A DNA stretch of 64,000 bases from Acinetobacter halotolerans (GCF_004208515.1 NZ_SGIM01000003.1:62001-126000), one strand, 5' to 3'. Shown: positions 1 through 9,841, numbered from the stretch's first letter. Notes: a model not told the origin generated them from the letters alone. Program-made: numbers and translations.

Positions 1-550
1 GTTTGCCATTGATGTATTCAATGATTGCACTATCACCAGTTTTATCAGAAAGAGATAAGTGTAGTGTTGCTAAGCGTTGTTCACCGGGTACATTATCGGT
101 AATGATGATAAAAGGTTCTTTTTCTAAGGCACGAACAGCTTCAGCAACAGTTGCATAATTATCAAGTACGTACTGTGCCCATGCTGAAATACTTAAATGG
201 GGTTTGTTTGATTTTTTTGAGTCTGGATATTGAGACTCAACTAACCAAAGCACATTCGCGACAAGACCAACTTCGTTCATTCCATCTGTGGTGGAAACAT
301 CATAACCTGAAGCGATTACGCTGCCATATTTTGATTTCCATTTTAATGATTTTGGACCTGCATTACTATCTCGATCTGCGCCACTGGGCATGATCCATAG
401 ATTGCTACCGACATCGACTTTCCAGTCCATAGAGCGAGCAGTGATGACATGATTGTCATTGCCCAAATACACAGCTCTCGTGCAAGCTTGAACAGTTTGT
501 AAGAATATAGAAGAAGCGATAAATGAACAGAATAATGTTTTTTTAAACAT
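1..550 (-). CDS. Linear amide C-N hydrolase (choloylglycine hydrolase / penicillin V acylase family), 3' end outside window
   Basis: The reading frame is open from ATG at 550 to the left edge of the window, so the C-terminal part is missing. The protein starts with a signal peptide (Lys-Lys, hydrophobic stretch, VQA) immediately followed by Cys23 in VQACTRAVYLG. In this Ntn-hydrolase family the Cys exposed by processing is the catalytic nucleophile. Further family features are RSMDWKVD near residues 40-47 and a conserved GMNEVGL. These enzymes hydrolyse linear amide bonds, for example bile salts, penicillin V or acyl-homoserine lactones. The substrate cannot be read from the sequence. It should be periplasmic or secreted. 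The gene stands alone, with about 230 bases of AT-rich upstream DNA. Confidence 0.85.
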   Translation of the reverse strand, partial: MFKKTLFCSFIASSIFLQTVQACTRAVYLGNDNHVITARSMDWKVDVGSNLWIMPSGADRDSNAGPKSLKWKSKYGSVIASGYDVSTTDGMNEVGLVANVLWLVESQYPDSKKSNKPHLSISAWAQYVLDNYATVAEAVRALEKEPFIIITDNVPGEQRLATLHLSLSDKTGDSAIIEYINGK

Positions 551-780
551 GTTTTGGCTCCGTTTTAAGTCAAAAATTTATTTAGAAGAAAGATATATTT
601 TTAAATTATTAATAAGTAGTTTATAAATTTTTTATTGGTATTCAATCATTAAAATGTAATTGTTATAAAAATAATCACTTTGATATTTCCAAGTATAATT
701 AAACAACTGTAGAGAAAAGATTAATTTAATATATTTTCACATATCAGCATTAATTAACTTGGAAGTATCAGTAAAAAGGA

Positions 781-1944
781 TTAGTTCGGTGGTAATAACA
801 TCACAATCGCATTATTTAGCAGTTGAGCGATATCTTCTAACATTTCAGGTGCATTGAATTGCTCATCGAATATTAAGCTTTGCCCGTCAGCGATTTGCTT
901 TAGGTGTCGTTCAAAAGCCGTTGATACACAGACGTTTTCACCGTTTGCCCAAAAGTCGAGAGATTCACCTAGTTGTCTATAAAGCAGTCTCGATGCTGGT
1001 TCAAGGATTAACTGGAATCCTGTCCCAATGATTTCAGTTAAATCATTGGCTTCAATTTCCTCTGGTTCTGGAATATTGTTTGGATAGTTCGATTCACTCA
1101 TATAAGACATGATCGCTGCATCGAACTCAGGTGCTTGAGTGAGATAATCAAGTAGTTGTGTTTTTAAGTATGAAAACTCGGTACTGTTTACTTCACCCAC
1201 TTGTGCTACCTGTTGGCGGGGAATATCCAGTAATGGTTTTTTGAGTATTTCATTTTCAGCAAACTTATCGCTGACTTGATCAATCATCTCTGATAGGTTT
1301 GGCATACGGAAGCCGAAAGAGAAGGTTAAACAATCATCTTCTGCGACCCCATAATGCGAAAGACCAGGTGGTACATATAATAAATCACCTGGAGCAAGCA
1401 CTTCATCAAAATGAATATCCATTTCAGCTAATAATTTTAAAGGCTGGTCAGGAACAAAAGCTGTAGATTCATCACACATTTGACCGAGTTGCCAGCGGCG
1501 ATGACCATGGCCTTGCACCAAGAAGACATCATAAAAATCAAAATGCTTACCGACTGAACCACCTTGTGGTGCATAAGACACCATGATGTCATCCCGACGC
1601 CATTGGGGAATAAAAGGAAATTTTTTCCAGAGTTCAGCGATATCAAATGAATAGTGATCAACCGCTTGAACCAATAATGTCCATAGATTCGGTAATTTTT
1701 GAAAATCACCTTTGGTGAGCGGAGAAGACTTTACATGCCATTCATTTGGATTTTTATTCTTTTGACGAATCAGGCGAGCAGTGACATCTTCTTCCAAAGC
1801 AAGTTCTTTCACATCGTCTGGCTCTAATAAGCCTATAATTTCAGGCATTGCGTTACGCACCAGCAAAGGTTTTTTTTGCCAATATTCTGTTAGAAATTGT
1901 TCTGCGGTGATACCGCCTAAAACCGTTAAAGATTGTTGAGACAT
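781..1944 (-). CDS. roxA: Ribosomal protein L16 arginine hydroxylase-type JmjC oxygenase
   Basis: A JmjC/cupin Fe(II)- and 2-oxoglutarate-dependent oxygenase of the YcfD/RoxA type, 387 aa. In E. coli this enzyme hydroxylates an arginine of ribosomal protein L16. The visible iron ligands are the HxD motif (H134, D136 in VGKHFDFYDVF) and the distal His (H197 in YVPPGLSHYGV). The C-terminal half contains the usual acidic winged-helix-like region. An upstream in-frame TTG at 1953 is possible, but ATG at 1944 gives the usual MSQQSLTVLGG start. Neither has a clear ribosome binding site. It diverges from dnaX, with 193 bases between them for both promoters. Confidence 0.88.
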   Translation of the reverse strand: MSQQSLTVLGGITAEQFLTEYWQKKPLLVRNAMPEIIGLLEPDDVKELALEEDVTARLIRQKNKNPNEWHVKSSPLTKGDFQKLPNLWTLLVQAVDHYSFDIAELWKKFPFIPQWRRDDIMVSYAPQGGSVGKHFDFYDVFLVQGHGHRRWQLGQMCDESTAFVPDQPLKLLAEMDIHFDEVLAPGDLLYVPPGLSHYGVAEDDCLTFSFGFRMPNLSEMIDQVSDKFAENEILKKPLLDIPRQQVAQVGEVNSTEFSYLKTQLLDYLTQAPEFDAAIMSYMSESNYPNNIPEPEEIEANDLTEIIGTGFQLILEPASRLLYRQLGESLDFWANGENVCVSTAFERHLKQIADGQSLIFDEQFNAPEMLEDIAQLLNNAIVMLLPPN

Positions 1945-2137
1945 AGGGAGCAAGCCAAAATATATAAATTTGTTGCGTATTGTCTATGGAGTTGAATATT
2001 GGCGCAAGTGTTCCGCGATGTAATCAGTATTGAAATAAATAATACGGGAATGTATTTAATCTTGATCAATTAGAAGCAGATTCGTTTACAGTCCTTTCAA
2101 AAAAACAGTATGCTTAGGATGCAAAAAGGGAGCATAC

Positions 2138-4147
2138 ATGTATCAAGTACTGGCAAGAAAATACCGTCCACGTAATTTCAATGAGTTAGTGGGGCAAAAC
2201 CATGTTTCTCGTGCTTTAACGAGCGCATTAGAACGTGGACGTTTGCACCATGCTTACTTGTTTACAGGGACGCGTGGAGTCGGGAAGACGACGATTGCCC
2301 GTATTTTAGCCAAGTGTTTGAATTGTGAGACTGGGGTAACCTCAACGCCATGCGAAGTTTGCGCAACGTGTAAAGCTGTTAACGAAGGTCGCTTTATTGA
2401 TTTAATCGAAATTGATGCTGCATCACGCACCAAGGTTGAGGACACACGAGAACTTCTTGATAATGTTCCTTATGCTCCCACTCAAGGACGGTTTAAGGTT
2501 TATCTGATCGATGAGGTTCATATGCTTTCAACGCATTCATTTAATGCGTTGTTAAAGACATTGGAAGAACCACCTGAACATGTAAAGTTTTTATTTGCGA
2601 CCACGGATCCTCAGAAATTACCGATTACTGTAATTTCTCGTTGTTTGCAGTTCACCTTGCGTCCTCTGGCTGTTGATGAAATAACCACGCATCTCACTGA
2701 AATTTTAAAGAAAGAGCATATTGATGCTGATCAAGATGCTATTTGGCAAATTGCTGAATCTGCACAAGGCTCAGTGCGTGATGCGCTTTCCTTAACAGAT
2801 CAAGCGATTGCGTATGGTCAGGGTGCTGTTCACCACCAAGATGTTAAAGACATGCTTGGATTGATTGACCGTACGATTATTTATGATTTGATTTTAGCGA
2901 TTCATCAAAACCAACAAGCCCGAGTCAGCCAACTGCTTTTACAATTTAGACAACAAGCTTTAGATGTGTCTTTGGTCCTAGATCAGTTGGTTTCAACATT
3001 GCATGAATTGGCTTTGTTGCAGTATTTGCCAGATCTTGCATTGAAATACAGCGAAGAAATCAATCAAAAAATTCTGCAACTCTCAAAATTGGTTTCAGCT
3101 CAAGATTTGCAACTTTATTATCAAATCGCATGTAAAGGGCGTGCTGAACTGCAACTGGCGGTAACGCAAGAGCAAGGCTTTGAAATGTGCGTCTTACGTT
3201 TGCTCGCATTTAGACCTTTATCTGTGAGTGAGATCACGGTTGTTGAGGCAAACCCACATCATGTTGAGCTATCCCGAAAAGATGTGGTTTCGGCTGAAAC
3301 AATCTCATCAGATACTCAGCAGTTGTCACAAGGTACTGTAGTTGAAGAGCCGCTTGCCGTTCAGCAAGAAATGGTTAGCGTTGAACCTGAACCTGAACCT
3401 GAACCTGAACCTGAACCTGAACCAATCGTGCAGGAAAATCGTGAGGTCATGGTTTTTGATGCAGCGGATGGGCAGCTTATCGGATTAGACAGTGTCTCAG
3501 ATCAACAGGATTGTCAGTTGGATGTAGCTGCATCTGATGAAGTTCTCGTTTTCCCTGTAGAGTCAAAAGCGCAGACTGATCAAACTGTACATCAAGATAT
3601 TGAACAGAATCGTTTACAGGTCGAGCCTGAGTTATTCGATGAAGTTGTTGCGGTCGAGCAAATAACGGCACAACCGGCCGAGATTTCGACAGATATTCAA
3701 CAAGCTGCTGTTGAAGCAACGGATTTGATGCCACAAGACATTCTAAAACTTCATGAACAGGTGCTAGAGGGTGAGTGGAATTTGGAGAAGTGGGAGTATT
3801 GGTTTAGAACCAGTCAGCTTTCTCCAGCCGTTCAGGAGTTAGCCCAGCATGGAGTCATGCAAGGTGAGATAAATGGTGTATCAACTTTTCATATCCCTCA
3901 AGAATATGAAGGAATGCTATCGCAGTTACAACATGGTTTAGAGGATGCACTCAACTCACAATGGCCAAATACCCAGTTCAATGTGCAGTATGGTGAAGTG
4001 CACTCTAATACACCTTTGGCAATACAAAACAAGCGTAAAGAAAAAGCCTTTAATCGAGCAGTGGAATTATTGCAACAAGAACCAACTCTCAAAAGCTTGA
4101 TCGAGACTTTTGATGCAGAACTACACAATATTCAATTGAAGTCCTGA
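2138..4147 (+). CDS. dnaX: DNA polymerase III subunit gamma/tau
   Basis: Clamp-loader ATPase of the replicative polymerase, 669 aa. The AAA+ module shows Walker A GTRGVGKTT (residues 44-52), the zinc-binding Cys cluster (C63, C72, C75, C78) and Walker B LIDEVHML. The C-terminal half is the low-complexity, acidic tau extension that ends in the polymerase-binding domain. A perfect hexanucleotide tract (GAACCT, six copies plus GAACCA, 3383-3424) encodes seven Glu-Pro repeats in the linker. I did not find the classical A-AAA-AAG slippage heptamer, so production of a gamma form by frameshift is not evident. GGGAG lies at good spacing before the ATG. Confidence 0.97.
   Translation: MYQVLARKYRPRNFNELVGQNHVSRALTSALERGRLHHAYLFTGTRGVGKTTIARILAKCLNCETGVTSTPCEVCATCKAVNEGRFIDLIEIDAASRTKVEDTRELLDNVPYAPTQGRFKVYLIDEVHMLSTHSFNALLKTLEEPPEHVKFLFATTDPQKLPITVISRCLQFTLRPLAVDEITTHLTEILKKEHIDADQDAIWQIAESAQGSVRDALSLTDQAIAYGQGAVHHQDVKDMLGLIDRTIIYDLILAIHQNQQARVSQLLLQFRQQALDVSLVLDQLVSTLHELALLQYLPDLALKYSEEINQKILQLSKLVSAQDLQLYYQIACKGRAELQLAVTQEQGFEMCVLRLLAFRPLSVSEITVVEANPHHVELSRKDVVSAETISSDTQQLSQGTVVEEPLAVQQEMVSVEPEPEPEPEPEPEPIVQENREVMVFDAADGQLIGLDSVSDQQDCQLDVAASDEVLVFPVESKAQTDQTVHQDIEQNRLQVEPELFDEVVAVEQITAQPAEISTDIQQAAVEATDLMPQDILKLHEQVLEGEWNLEKWEYWFRTSQLSPAVQELAQHGVMQGEINGVSTFHIPQEYEGMLSQLQHGLEDALNSQWPNTQFNVQYGEVHSNTPLAIQNKRKEKAFNRAVELLQQEPTLKSLIETFDAELHNIQLKS
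3383..3424 (+). repeat. Hexanucleotide microsatellite GAACCT x6 + GAACCA in dnaX
   Basis: Six perfect GAACCT units followed by GAACCA encode (Glu-Pro)7 in the tau linker. Unit gain or loss keeps the frame, so linker length can vary without inactivating dnaX. Confidence 0.95.
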
Positions 4148-4151
4148 GCGA

Positions 4152-4323
4152 GGACAAAGCAACGCTTTGTCCGAGCGCAAGACGAGAGCAAGGCTCGAGT
4201 GGCGGAATTAAACTTAGCTTTGGCCGAGCGCAAGACTCGAGTGGCGGAACTAAACTTAGCTTTGCCCGAGCGCAAGACGAGAGCAAGGCTCGAGTGGCGG
4301 AACTAAACTTAAAGCAACGCTTT
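4152..4323. repeat. Tandem copies of an interspersed intergenic repeat after dnaX
   Basis: The array starts with a perfect 9-bp inverted repeat (GGACAAAGC at 4152-4160, GCTTTGTCC at 4164-4172, loop AAC). Three units follow, at about 4171-4223, 4224-4265 and 4266-4320. Each begins CCGAGCGCAAGAC and contains CTCGAGTGGCGGAA then TAAACTTA. The middle unit lacks about a dozen bases of the GAGAGCAAGG segment. The array ends with another AAAGCAACGCTTT palindrome. The same words recur after clpS at 58020-58180, so this is a dispersed family and not a chance local duplication. No coding potential is apparent. Confidence 0.85.
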
Positions 4324-4762
4324 AGTCTGTTAGCAGATATGCGGTAAGGACATCTCGCATTTGTTTGGGAATTGTCGTGCTTTTTCGATTTATACGATCT
4401 ACAAAGACATGAACAAAATGTCCCTGTGCGGCGGCTTGCTGTTGGCCTTGTTTAAAAATCGCCAGTTCATAACGTAACGATGAATTGCCAATTTTTCCAA
4501 TTGCTACACCCACTTCAATGGTTTCTGGAAATGATAGTTCTTGTAAAAAACTACAAGCTGAATCCACCACCAGACCGATCACGTCGCTGTGATGAATATC
4601 AAAACCTGTTTTTTGAATGAGCAATGAGTTAGCTGCGGTATCAAAATAACTATAGTAGGTCACATTATTGACATGGCCATAAATATCGTTGTCTGCCCAG
4701 CGAGTTTGTATATCCAAAAAGAATTTGAATTGCTCACGGTTTTTTAAAATCGGTTTACTCAT
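4322..4762 (-). CDS. Acyl-CoA thioesterase, YbgC/4-hydroxybenzoyl-CoA thioesterase family
   Basis: A single hotdog-fold protein of 146 aa. The family motif TRWADNDIYGHVNNVTYY near residues 16-33 contains the Asp (ADND) used for thioester hydrolysis in this family. Its start codon overlaps the stop of the upstream alcohol dehydrogenase by four bases (ATGA at 4759-4762), so the two are a translationally coupled pair. The acyl group hydrolysed cannot be read from the sequence. Confidence 0.85.
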   Translation of the reverse strand: MSKPILKNREQFKFFLDIQTRWADNDIYGHVNNVTYYSYFDTAANSLLIQKTGFDIHHSDVIGLVVDSACSFLQELSFPETIEVGVAIGKIGNSSLRYELAIFKQGQQQAAAQGHFVHVFVDRINRKSTTIPKQMRDVLTAYLLTD

Positions 4763-5919
4763 GCATAAATCGCCTGATAAATCTGTAAAGCATCTTGTTC
4801 GGTCATTGCTCTTGGATTATTTTGCAATAATCGCGTTTGAAGCATGGCATCCTTCGCCAGTTGTGGCAATTTTGCTTCTGCAATATCTAAGTCTTTTAAT
4901 TTAAGCGTTAGACCACTTTGATCTAAATGATTTTGCATATGATCAATAAAAAGATCACATAATCCATCCGTACAGCCTGTACTGCGTGGATCGAGCAACT
5001 GCATTAGCTCGGCGTAATAATGTTTAGCTTTTGGCACATTGAACTTTAATACTTCAACCAGCACCAAAGCATTGGTATGTCCATGTGAAAGATGGAAATG
5101 TCCACCCAGAGGATAAGCAAGAGCATGCACAGCGCCGACAGGTGCATTCGCAAAAGCTTGACCTGCCAACATGGATCCGATCAGCATATTTTGACGAGCA
5201 TCTAAGTCGGCGCCATTTTTGAGTACTTTGGCTAAATTTTGATTGAGTAATTGAAGTGCATTCTTCGCTAATATATCGGCATAAAAGTTTTTTTTGATAT
5301 TTGAGGTATAGGCTTCAATCGCATGTACCATCGCATCGATACCCGTTGCTGCTGTGATGTGCGCAGGCAGCCCTTCTGTAAATGTGGCATCTAAAATGGC
5401 AACATCAGCATATAAAATGGGAGATACAACACCCATTTTGGTTGTCGCACCTGTCGTGACGATTGAAATCGGCGTGACTTCAGAGCCTGTTCCAGCAGTC
5501 GTTGGAACTAAAATAAGCGGCAAGCGAGGGGCTTTCGCCTGATTTACACCATAGATTTCACTGAGGTGCTGTTGTTGCTTTGGGTGTGCGAGTAAAGCAA
5601 TGATTTTAGCGACATCCATTGAACTGCCACCACCAAAACCGATAATCACATCAATCTTTTCTTGTTTAGCAAAATCAACTGCTTCTAATACGATATGTTC
5701 TGGTGGATCGGCTTGGATATCAGAGTAAATGATATAGTCGAGAGAGATTTGATTGAATATTTGTATGATAGGCTGATGTAGTTGATGTTGGATCATACCC
5801 GCATCTGTCACTAAAAGCGCTTTGTGATAATTATGTTGTGTTAAAACATGTTTAAGTTCTTGTATCGAACCTAGTCCCGTAATAATGTTCGGAACAGTTT
5901 GAAATTGAAATAGATTCAT
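4759..5919 (-). CDS. Iron-containing alcohol dehydrogenase
   Basis: A group III NAD(P)-dependent alcohol dehydrogenase of 386 aa. It shows the cofactor-binding GGGSSMDVAK, the PTTAGTGSEVT motif and the metal-binding region DAMVHAIEAY ... HALAYPLGGHFHLSHG, whose Asp and His residues hold the iron. Members oxidise or reduce short alcohols, butanol, lactaldehyde or similar substrates. The exact one is not predictable here. AAGGATG precedes the ATG. It is the first gene of a two-gene unit with the thioesterase. Confidence 0.9.
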   Translation of the reverse strand: MNLFQFQTVPNIITGLGSIQELKHVLTQHNYHKALLVTDAGMIQHQLHQPIIQIFNQISLDYIIYSDIQADPPEHIVLEAVDFAKQEKIDVIIGFGGGSSMDVAKIIALLAHPKQQQHLSEIYGVNQAKAPRLPLILVPTTAGTGSEVTPISIVTTGATTKMGVVSPILYADVAILDATFTEGLPAHITAATGIDAMVHAIEAYTSNIKKNFYADILAKNALQLLNQNLAKVLKNGADLDARQNMLIGSMLAGQAFANAPVGAVHALAYPLGGHFHLSHGHTNALVLVEVLKFNVPKAKHYYAELMQLLDPRSTGCTDGLCDLFIDHMQNHLDQSGLTLKLKDLDIAEAKLPQLAKDAMLQTRLLQNNPRAMTEQDALQIYQAIYA

Positions 5920-6119
5920 AGATACATCCTTATACTTGAACTTTATTTACATTTTATAAATCAATTGCGCGCTAAGCTAAAATATTTTCTCCCACAATCA
6001 TAGGTGAAATGTTAATAAACCCTAATAAATACAACATTTTTATATAAAGTGACTATAGGTTTCATTGCTTAAATAAATTACCATAAGACGCTGTTAAAAT
6101 GTGTAGCGTTGAGGTGATT

Positions 6120-6632
6120 ATGCCGTCCCAAATGCCCTATAAGGTGTTATGTGTCTGTTTAGGAAATATTTGTCGCTCACCCACAGCTGAAGCGATTCTC
6201 AGACATTATTGTGATGCGCATGGTTTAGCGGTGTTGGTCGATTCAGCTGGAACAAGTAATTATCACCCCAGTAAAGCGCCAGATGCTCGTAGTCAGCAAC
6301 ATGCCATACAGCGCGGCTATGATCTGTCCACACAAAGAGCCAGACAATTGCGATTAGAAGACTTCATTGAGTTTGATCTTATTTTAGCAATGGATCATGA
6401 AAACTTTAATGATATTCAATCACTCATGACTAAAGCCGTTCGACAATTTGGGGCTGATCAAATCCGTGCAAAAATAGCATTGATGAGTGAACACGATCCG
6501 TTATTTACCCAACAAGCTGTTCCTGACCCTTATTACGGTGGGGCTGATGGTTTTGACCGAGTGCTTGATCAATGTGAGTCGAGTAGCCAAGCATGGGTGA
6601 ATATTTTTAAACAGCAAATCAAAGCAGGGTAA
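6120..6632 (+). CDS. Low-molecular-weight protein-tyrosine phosphatase
   Basis: 170 aa. The N-terminal [13 protein letters not shown] holds the CX5R(S/T) active site with nucleophile Cys and phosphate-binding Arg. The C-terminal DPYYGG supplies the general-acid Asp. An in-frame ATG exists at 6099, but GAGGTG at 6111-6116 sits five bases before the ATG at 6120, so I start there. The gene is 16 bases upstream of murB and probably co-transcribed with it. In bacteria such enzymes act on tyrosine kinases, arginine phosphate or exopolysaccharide machinery. No kinase partner is in the window. Confidence 0.9.
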   Translation: MPSQMPYKVLCVCLGNICRSPTAEAILRHYCDAHGLAVLVDSAGTSNYHPSKAPDARSQQHAIQRGYDLSTQRARQLRLEDFIEFDLILAMDHENFNDIQSLMTKAVRQFGADQIRAKIALMSEHDPLFTQQAVPDPYYGGADGFDRVLDQCESSSQAWVNIFKQQIKAG

Positions 6633-6648
6633 TAGGATCTCACTCAAC

Positions 6649-7683
6649 ATGTATGTACAACAGCAAGTTCAGCTTAAACATTTAAATACCTTAAACCTGA
6701 ATGCGATCGCTTCACACTATGTTCAAATTCATCAGCCGCATGATGTCATTGAAGCTTTGGTATTTGCTGAACAACAAGGTTTAAATGTTTTGGTTTTATC
6801 TGGTGGCAGTAATTTATTGTTGCCGCAGCAACTTCAAGCGTTGGTAGTGCACCTCAATATTCAAGGCATTGATCTGCTTGCTGAAGATGAAAATACAGTG
6901 ACTGTGAAGGTTGGCGCAGGTCAGGTGTGGCATGATTTTGTTTTATATAGCACACAGCAAAACTGGTTTGGTTTACAAAATTTAGCTTTGATTCCTGGTT
7001 TAGTGGGCGCTTCACCTGTACAAAATATTGGTGCCTATGGTGTTGAGGTCGGTGAGTTTATTGAATCTGTTCAAGTCTATGATCGCGAATTGAAGCAATT
7101 CGATTCAATTTTAGCTGAAGATTGTCATTTTGCTTATCGTCATAGCATTTTCAAAGATCAACCCAGTCGTTACATCATTGTCAGCGTAACTTTTAAATTG
7201 TTGAAACATGCAGATTTAAAGTTAAATTATGGCGATCTTAAGCAAGCAGTTGGCGATGAACTGACGGCAGAGAATCTACAAAATCAAGTGATTCATATTC
7301 GTCAGAGTAAATTGCCCGATCCGAAAGCATTTCCAAATGTGGGAAGTTTTTTTAAAAATCCAATTCTTACACAAAATGAATTTGACAAAATTGCTCAACA
7401 ATTTCCAAACATTCCTCATTATCCACAAGCAAATAGCAATGTTAAAGTGGCAGCAGGTTGGTTGATTGATCAAAGCGGTTGGAAAGGTAAGCAGCTTGGA
7501 TCAGTTGGTATGTTTCATAAACAGGCATTGGTGTTGGTGAATTATGCAGAAGCGACTTTAGCTGATGTTAAAAACACCTATAATGCAGTACAAAGTGATG
7601 TAAAACAAAAGTTTAGTATTCAATTGGAACCTGAACCTGTGTTATATAGTGAACAAGGTTTAATCCAAGCCCACAGTGAATGA
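6649..7683 (+). CDS. murB: UDP-N-acetylenolpyruvoylglucosamine reductase
   Basis: A cytoplasmic FAD enzyme of peptidoglycan precursor synthesis that reduces UDP-GlcNAc-enolpyruvate to UDP-MurNAc with NADPH. It is 344 aa, the size of the long E. coli-type MurB. The FAD-binding segment is [12 protein letters not shown], followed by [24 protein letters not shown] contains the Ser that protonates the substrate, and the C-terminal MurB domain has [13 protein letters not shown]. It lies between the phosphatase and the DUF218 gene, whose ribosome binding site overlaps its stop codon. Confidence 0.96.
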   Translation: MYVQQQVQLKHLNTLNLNAIASHYVQIHQPHDVIEALVFAEQQGLNVLVLSGGSNLLLPQQLQALVVHLNIQGIDLLAEDENTVTVKVGAGQVWHDFVLYSTQQNWFGLQNLALIPGLVGASPVQNIGAYGVEVGEFIESVQVYDRELKQFDSILAEDCHFAYRHSIFKDQPSRYIIVSVTFKLLKHADLKLNYGDLKQAVGDELTAENLQNQVIHIRQSKLPDPKAFPNVGSFFKNPILTQNEFDKIAQQFPNIPHYPQANSNVKVAAGWLIDQSGWKGKQLGSVGMFHKQALVLVNYAEATLADVKNTYNAVQSDVKQKFSIQLEPEPVLYSEQGLIQAHSE

Positions 7684-7691
7684 GGAGATTT

Positions 7692-8813
7692 ATGTCTAAA
7701 GTACATTGGATGGTCAGTTTAGTGCGCGTAATCACAATACTATTCGTGCTATTGGGCTGTTTTGTACTTTTTTTATATTCACCCTTTTACTCTCAACTGA
7801 TGGTAAAGAGCTTAAATCACTTTGTTTCAGTGGATGTCAATGAGGTTGCGGCTCAAAGCCAAAAATCTGCTGCTTTAAGTGAACATGAAAATTTAGAGCC
7901 AGGTTCCAATTTATGGATTGCTCGACAGGCTTATCTCAAATTAATCGAAAAGCGCTTTCAACCAGAAGCAACTGAAGATTTAAAACTGATTCAAGCACGA
8001 TATAAGTTATTACAACAGCTTATTGTTGAGGAACAAGAAAAAGAAAATGAACAGGAAAAAAAGCCAATTATTCCGTTAAGCAAGGAGCAAATGGAACAAG
8101 AGCGTGTCGCTGCTGCGAGCACACCTATTGATTTTCTACAATTTAATACACCTGATAATCAGGTACTAATGGAAAAGTATGTCGCCTTTCTAGAAACGTA
8201 TCCGATTGAGTTACCGATTGTTGCGGAGCAAGAAGGACCAAGTAAAGAAGATTTAATTGAGCTTGAAAAAAATAAAGACGGGGCTGTTGAAGCAAAAAAA
8301 AGCACTGAGCCTTATGCGATTGTGGTCTTGGGCGGTGGTTTAACGCTTGGAGCAAATGGCAAAGATATCGTGGTAAATAATTACACGCGGTTACGCTTAG
8401 AGCGAACATTGCAAATTGAGAAGCAATATGATTTACCTATCGTACTTAGTGGTGTGGAAGCGCCGTATATGCAGGCATGGCTAGAAGAGCGTGGTATCGA
8501 AGCAAAATTACTTGAAAATAGAAGCATGAATACCTGTGAAAACTCTCGCTTTAGTTCACTTTTGCTTCAAAAGAAAGGTGGGGCACCTAAAGTCATCTTG
8601 ATTACTGATGAATATCATATGCCTCGTACTCGACGTTTATTTGCATTGAATGGTATTGAGACTGTTCCTGTTGTTGCACCGATGCCAACCAGCTTAACGC
8701 GCTGGCGTCCAAGTGAGAAAAACTATGATCATAGTCGCCGTGCCAATTATGAGATGCTTGCCACGATTCGTGATGTGTTAGTTGGTTCAAGTGATTGTCG
8801 GGAGATACCATAA
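7692..8813 (+). CDS. DUF218 (YdcF/SanA/ElyC-like) membrane-anchored protein
   Basis: 373 aa. One N-terminal membrane segment (about residues 10-33) is followed by a charged linker rich in Glu and Lys. A DUF218 domain follows: YAIVVLGGGLTLGANG, then VNNYTRLRLERTLQ, VLSGVEAPYMQ, NTCENSR and ITDEYHMPRTRRLF. ElyC and SanA relatives influence cell-envelope and peptidoglycan integrity, which fits a position directly behind murB. An ATG at 7680 overlaps the murB stop, but GAGGAG at 7683-7688 points to ATG 7692. Confidence 0.85.
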   Translation: MSKVHWMVSLVRVITILFVLLGCFVLFLYSPFYSQLMVKSLNHFVSVDVNEVAAQSQKSAALSEHENLEPGSNLWIARQAYLKLIEKRFQPEATEDLKLIQARYKLLQQLIVEEQEKENEQEKKPIIPLSKEQMEQERVAAASTPIDFLQFNTPDNQVLMEKYVAFLETYPIELPIVAEQEGPSKEDLIELEKNKDGAVEAKKSTEPYAIVVLGGGLTLGANGKDIVVNNYTRLRLERTLQIEKQYDLPIVLSGVEAPYMQAWLEERGIEAKLLENRSMNTCENSRFSSLLLQKKGGAPKVILITDEYHMPRTRRLFALNGIETVPVVAPMPTSLTRWRPSEKNYDHSRRANYEMLATIRDVLVGSSDCREIP

Positions 8814-9841
8814 TGTCCAATATTCCATTTTTAAATCCGACAATTTTAAAACAGCTTGATTTACCTATTCCAAATCGGGAAACTACGCCTCAAATCCTTG
8901 AAGCTTTGGATCTCGATAAGCCCTTTGAAGCACCGAAAGCATTACTTGCCTATCAAAAATTGTATGGATTGGACACACTGGAGTGTGATCAATGGCAAGG
9001 TTATGTAGAAATGCCATTGTTTCGTGTCCATGTACAAGTTTTTCAACCGAAGCAATCCGAAATACAAGGTAGCGTTTGCTTGCTACATGGGTATTTAGAA
9101 CACAGTGGAATTTATCAGCCGATTATTAAAGAGATATTGGAGCAAGGGTTTAGTGTCATTACTTACGACTTGCCCGGGCATGGATTAAGCGATGGTTCAG
9201 CGGCAAGTATTCAAAACTTTGACCACTATCAACAGGTATTACATGCGGTTTATGATGCGGTTCGTGATGCAAAGCAATTGCCCAAACCATGGTTGGGAAT
9301 AGGGCAAAGTACCGGTGGTGCGATTTGGATGCATCATTTATTGGAATTTGCACAGCGTAGGGAAGATCCGATCGTCAATCGGGTATTGTTATTGTCCCCT
9401 TTGATTCGACCTGCGAAAACAGCATGGTGGCATAACTCAGTGGGATTAGGCATTATTCGGCGCATTAAAAGCCAAGTGCCACGACATTTCCGCCGCAATA
9501 ATCATAACCCTGAGTTCCTCCGTTTTATTCGACTTAAAGATCCTTTACAGCCTCGTATGATGGGGATGGATTGGATACTCGCAATGTCGAAATGGATGTT
9601 GGAAATGGAACAGCGACCAGCTTGTCGTATCCCTGTTTGGTTAGCACAGGGAGCGCTCGATCAAACTGTGGATTGGCGTTATAACATTGAATATATTAGA
9701 CGTAAGTTTAGATTGCAGACTTTATTAATGCTAGAAGAAGGCTCGCATCAATTGATTAATGAGCGTGCCGATATTCGTGCTGCACTGACAGGGCTCATTC
9801 CTGCATTCTTACATGCCAAACCAAATCACCACTATTACTAG
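8813..9841 (+). CDS. Alpha/beta hydrolase, monoacylglycerol lipase-like
   Basis: 342 aa. The oxyanion-hole region is LLHGYLEHSG, the nucleophile Ser is in GIGQSTGGAIW, the acid is in ALDQTVDW and the catalytic His is in EEGSHQLINE. There is no signal peptide, so it is probably cytosolic. The ATG overlaps the stop of the DUF218 gene (TAATG), with GGAG upstream, so translation is coupled. An earlier in-frame start at 8795 would overlap more and lacks a better site. The substrate is unknown. Serine-hydrolase relatives act on monoacylglycerols or lysophospholipids. Confidence 0.85.
   Translation: MSNIPFLNPTILKQLDLPIPNRETTPQILEALDLDKPFEAPKALLAYQKLYGLDTLECDQWQGYVEMPLFRVHVQVFQPKQSEIQGSVCLLHGYLEHSGIYQPIIKEILEQGFSVITYDLPGHGLSDGSAASIQNFDHYQQVLHAVYDAVRDAKQLPKPWLGIGQSTGGAIWMHHLLEFAQRREDPIVNRVLLLSPLIRPAKTAWWHNSVGLGIIRRIKSQVPRHFRRNNHNPEFLRFIRLKDPLQPRMMGMDWILAMSKWMLEMEQRPACRIPVWLAQGALDQTVDWRYNIEYIRRKFRLQTLLMLEEGSHQLINERADIRAALTGLIPAFLHAKPNHHYY

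Noticed and set aside
151..393. 80-codon plus-strand frame at the left end
   Set aside because: It is antisense to the Ntn-hydrolase gene, whose minus-strand frame has a signal peptide and catalytic Cys.
4171..4320. Possible CRISPR array after dnaX
   Set aside because: Units are unequal in length, follow each other without unique spacers, and recur after clpS. No cas genes are present.
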